DNA of 9,612 nt from contig JBDGXI010000086.1 in NCBI GenBank assembly GCA_039584685.1, positions 1-9,612 on the forward strand, written 5' to 3'. The position numbers and the translations under genes are program-made. This DNA comes from Benthicola sp039584685. Lineage in GTDB: Bacteria > Gemmatimonadota > Gemmatimonadetes > Palauibacterales > Palauibacteraceae. The notes beneath the pieces are model-generated. The model ran no database searches, was not told the DNA's origin, and worked only from the letters and a program-made list of their open reading frames with translations. Below, one piece after another: positions 7,252 through 9,612 of this stretch; position 1 is the stretch's first letter, and each line of letters opens with the position of its first letter.

Positions 7252-8954
7252 TGGCGGGAAGCACCGGGCCGAGAACGATTCGGGCCCCCAGGGGGCGTGA
7301 GATCAGCTGCAAGGGCTGGCAACAGGAGGCGGCCCTCCGGATGCTGATGAACAACCTGGATCCCGAGGTCGCCGAGCGTCCGGAAGACCTGGTGGTATAC
7401 GGCGGCCGCGGCCAGGCGGCGCGCGATTGGGAGAGCTTCGACGTCATCGTTCGCACGCTCCGGGATCTGGCCGACGACGAGACGCTGCTCGTGCAGTCCG
7501 GCAAGCCGGTGGGCGTGTTCTACACCCACAAGGACGCACCGCGCGTGCTGATCGCCAACTCGAACCTGGTCCCGCACTGGGCCACGCAGGATCACTTCGA
7601 CGAGCTGGCGGCCAAGGGCCTGATCATGTTCGGTCAGATGACGGCCGGAAGCTGGATCTACATTGGCACGCAGGGAATCCTCCAGGGCACGTACGAGACC
7701 CTGGGGGCGTTGGCCGAGCAGAAGGGGTGGGACGGCCTCAAGGGCAGGATCGTGCTCACGGGAGGGCTCGGAGGCATGGGCGGCGCCCAGCCGCTAGCGG
7801 TCACCATGAACGGGGGCGTTGCCCTGGTCGTCGAGGTGGATCCGAGCCGGGCGGCGAGGCGGCTCGAGACTCGCTACGTGGACCGCGTGGTCGAGAGCAC
7901 GGACGAGGCGATCGCCATCTGCGAAGCGGCGCGCGATGCGGGGGAGGCCCTGTCGGTGGGCCTCGTCGGCAACTGCGCCGAGGTGCTTCCCGACCTGGCG
8001 GAGCGCGGATTCGAGCCAGACGTGGTGACCGACCAGACCTCGGCGCACGATGTGCTGATGTACGTGCCGATCGGCCTGAGCGTCGACGCGGCGGCAGCCC
8101 TCCGCGAGAGTGACCCCGGGGAGTACGAGCGCCGCTCGATGCCGTCGATGGCGCGGCACGTGGAGGCCATGCTGGAGTTCCAGCGACGAGGCTCCGAGGT
8201 CTTCGACTACGGGAACAATATCCGCCAGAGGGCATTCGACGCCGGAGTGGAGGATGCGTTCGCGTTCCCCGGCTTCGTACCGGCCTACATCCGTCCGCTG
8301 TTCTGCGAGGGGAAGGGGCCGTTCCGCTGGGTGGCGCTGTCGGGCGATCCAGAGGACATCTACCGCACGGACGAGGCGGTGATGGAGTTGTTTCCGGACG
8401 ACCAGCACCTGCACCGGTGGCTCACCATGGCCCGGGAGCGTGTCGAGTTCCAGGGCCTCCCGTCCCGTATCTGCTGGCTGGGGTTCGGCGAGCGCGCGCA
8501 GGCCGGGCACCGGTTCAACCAGCTGGTAGCGCGGGGCGTGGTCAAGGCCCCGATCGTGATCGGACGAGACCACCTCGACTCGGGCTCGGTGGCGAGTCCA
8601 AACCGCGAGACCGAGGGGATGAGGGACGGCACCGACGCGGTGTCCGACTGGCCGATCCTGAACGCGCTGATCAACGCGGTGGGCGGGGCCACGTGGGTCA
8701 GCTTCCACCACGGAGGAGGGGTGGGGATCGGGTTCGCGCAGCACGCCGGCCAGGTGATCGTGGTGGACGGCACGGTAGCTGCCGAGCGACGGCTGGAGCG
8801 CGTCCTCACGACGGATCCTGGGATGGGAGTCATCCGCCACGCGGACGCCGGATACGAGCGGGCCATCGACGTGGCTCGCGAGCACTGCATCAAGATCCCG
8901 ATGCTGGGGATCGGCTACGATTCCGAGGAGCCCTGCGCCGGAGACAGCCCCTAG
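7251..8954 (+). CDS. hutU: Urocanate hydratase (urocanase)
   Basis: Adds water to urocanate to give 4-imidazolone-5-propanoate, using tightly bound NAD+ as an electrophile. It is 567 residues, the normal length. Visible family marks are VVYGGRGQAARDW (48-60), SGKPVGVFYTH (83-93), the NAD-binding glycine-rich TGGLGGMGGAQPLAVTMNGG (170-189), DQTSAHD (261-267), and RICWLGFGERAQAG (406-419). In the last motif C408 corresponds to the conserved active-site cysteine (Cys410 of the Pseudomonas putida enzyme). NGGV is followed by VEVDPSR, as expected. The start is the ATG at 7251 in TGATG, overlapping the hutI stop by one base. A TTG three bases earlier is less likely, and AAGGTGGTGG lies just upstream as ribosome site. 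It is the last gene of the operon, and its TAG overlaps the stop of the opposing gene. Confidence 0.97.
   Translation: MAGSTGPRTIRAPRGREISCKGWQQEAALRMLMNNLDPEVAERPEDLVVYGGRGQAARDWESFDVIVRTLRDLADDETLLVQSGKPVGVFYTHKDAPRVLIANSNLVPHWATQDHFDELAAKGLIMFGQMTAGSWIYIGTQGILQGTYETLGALAEQKGWDGLKGRIVLTGGLGGMGGAQPLAVTMNGGVALVVEVDPSRAARRLETRYVDRVVESTDEAIAICEAARDAGEALSVGLVGNCAEVLPDLAERGFEPDVVTDQTSAHDVLMYVPIGLSVDAAAALRESDPGEYERRSMPSMARHVEAMLEFQRRGSEVFDYGNNIRQRAFDAGVEDAFAFPGFVPAYIRPLFCEGKGPFRWVALSGDPEDIYRTDEAVMELFPDDQHLHRWLTMARERVEFQGLPSRICWLGFGERAQAGHRFNQLVARGVVKAPIVIGRDHLDSGSVASPNRETEGMRDGTDAVSDWPILNALINAVGGATWVSFHHGGGVGIGFAQHAGQVIVVDGTVAAERRLERVLTTDPGMGVIRHADAGYERAIDVAREHCIKIPMLGIGYDSEEPCAGDSP
8951..8954. 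other. Tail-to-tail overlap of two stop codons
   Basis: The palindrome CTAG gives TAG on both strands: the hutU stop is 8952-8954 (plus) and the HEAT-repeat gene stop is 8953-8951 (minus). There is no intergenic space for a separate terminator, so the two transcripts must read into each other's coding sequence. Confidence 0.85.
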
Positions 8955-9612
8955 GTCTCGTCTTCCTCCGCATCGTCCAGGTACCGCCGGAGGGCCTCCC
9001 GGTCCTCCGGACTCCCGAACAGGGTGGCGCCCGTCTGCAGGAGATCGGCGACCACCTCATCCAGCTGCCTGAGTGCGCGGCGCTCGGCCGAGGCGCTGAG
9101 GTCTCCGATGAAGGGCCACAGGCGGTCGCGGACATCCGTCGGAAGAACCTGCTCCAGGTACTCGAGAGCGAAGCTCTTCAGCTCCTGGTCGTTGAGGACG
9201 ATGCCATGGTACGCGGCAGCCGGAACGTATGCTCCAGGCTCAGTTCGCCCCGCACCCCTACGCGCTGCTCCACGAATCCGTCATCCGCCTCGGCATCCAG
9301 CAAGCGCGCGAGCTCCCACACGGGCTTCTCCCGATTCAACTGAGCCCGGATCGCGGCCCACACTTCGGCCCTCCAGTCTCCCCTCGACTCCGACATGGCC
9401 TCGAGACGTCGCTGGTAGAGCGCCAGGGCGACCCGGTAGCGCACTTCGAATCGTCCGGCCCCGAGGGCATCGACCAACGCACGGTCGGCGTCGGGGTGGT
9501 CGATGCGGGCCAGCACCCTGGGGATCCGGCGGCGGATCACGAAGTCGGTGGATTCGTCGCCCAGGACTGAGCTCAAGTAGGGCACACCGGCGACCCCCAC
9601 GTGTGCGAGGCC
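8951..9612 (-). pseudogene. HEAT-repeat protein, C-terminal part, with apparent frameshifting deletion
   Basis: The gene enters from the right edge and has no start in the window. Frame 1 (9612 to about 9217) encodes at least two HEAT-like helical repeats: VPYLSSVLGDES, then VIRRRIPRVLARIDH and ADRALVDALGAG with FEVRYRVALALYQRR. It goes on to LARLLDAEADDG and SLEHTFRL, then leaves sense and stops at 9178. A different frame takes over at about 9211 without its own start (AAYHGIVLND, then SFALEYLEQVLP, LWPFIGDLS) and runs to the stop at 8951, with an acidic tail DDAEEDET. Both pieces look like parts of one protein, because in HEAT-repeat proteins I recall the segment after FRL leads, after about ten residues, into a similar AY-G helix. 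So some 31-34 bases, or any number one more than a multiple of three, seem to be missing. Such C-termini occur in HEAT proteins fused to MFS/nucleotide-transporter-like membrane domains, but that part is outside. A sequencing or assembly error is an equal alternative to real decay. Confidence 0.6.

Noticed and set aside
7794..8885. 363-codon minus-strand frame opposite hutU
   Set aside because: Antisense shadow of urocanase in a high-GC genome; no motif and no start signal.
8417..9343. 308-codon plus-strand frame spanning the end of hutU and beyond
   Set aside because: Out of frame with hutU in its first part and antisense to the HEAT-repeat gene in the rest; low-complexity Arg/Gly/Pro composition.
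1..9612. Searched for CRISPR repeats, tRNA or rRNA genes, insertion-sequence ends, toxin-antitoxin or defence genes
   Set aside because: No direct-repeat array, cloverleaf pattern, transposase motif or defence-type protein was seen on either strand.

Overview
The window is GC-rich DNA, densely packed with genes, from a bacterium. It combines an ATP-type phosphoenolpyruvate carboxykinase, a membrane-anchored Hanks-type Ser/Thr kinase, a complete histidine-utilisation (hut) cluster with a split formiminotransferase/cyclodeaminase, and a HEAT-repeat protein. The GC content, codon bias and gene mix recall Gemmatimonadota or a similar high-GC soil or marine phylum. That placement is inference from general familiarity; no marker gene is present to fix it.

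Layout. On the minus strand, reading leftwards from about 2650, lies pckA (2651 to 1050). One base after its stop comes a Ser/Thr kinase gene with six N-terminal membrane segments, cut by the left window edge just after its HRD motif. A divergent control region of 224 bases (2652-2875) separates pckA from the plus-strand hut operon: hutH (2876-4432), formimino-THF cyclodeaminase (4476-5081), glutamate formiminotransferase (5074-5967), hutI (about 5983-7251) and hutU (7251-8954). The last four genes touch, overlap or nearly touch, so the operon is very probably one transcript. On the right, a minus-strand HEAT-repeat gene enters from beyond the window. It carries an apparent frameshifting deletion near 9211-9225, and its stop codon overlaps that of hutU tail to tail in the tetranucleotide CTAG.

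Function. The five hut proteins give a full route: histidine to urocanate (HutH), imidazolonepropionate (HutU), formiminoglutamate (HutI), then glutamate plus 5-formimino-THF (formiminotransferase), and finally 5,10-methenyl-THF plus ammonia (cyclodeaminase). The one-carbon unit is therefore kept on folate and not released as formate or formamide, and no HutF or HutG is needed. Glutamate enters the TCA cycle as 2-oxoglutarate, and PEPCK draws oxaloacetate off towards gluconeogenesis, so the divergent pckA is a sensible metabolic neighbour. No hut regulator or transporter is in the window.

I found no CRISPR array, RNA gene, insertion sequence or clearly new system. The points most worth following are the damaged HEAT-repeat gene, the non-canonical substrate-pocket residues of HutH, the divergent motifs of HutI, and the kinase gene coupled to pckA.
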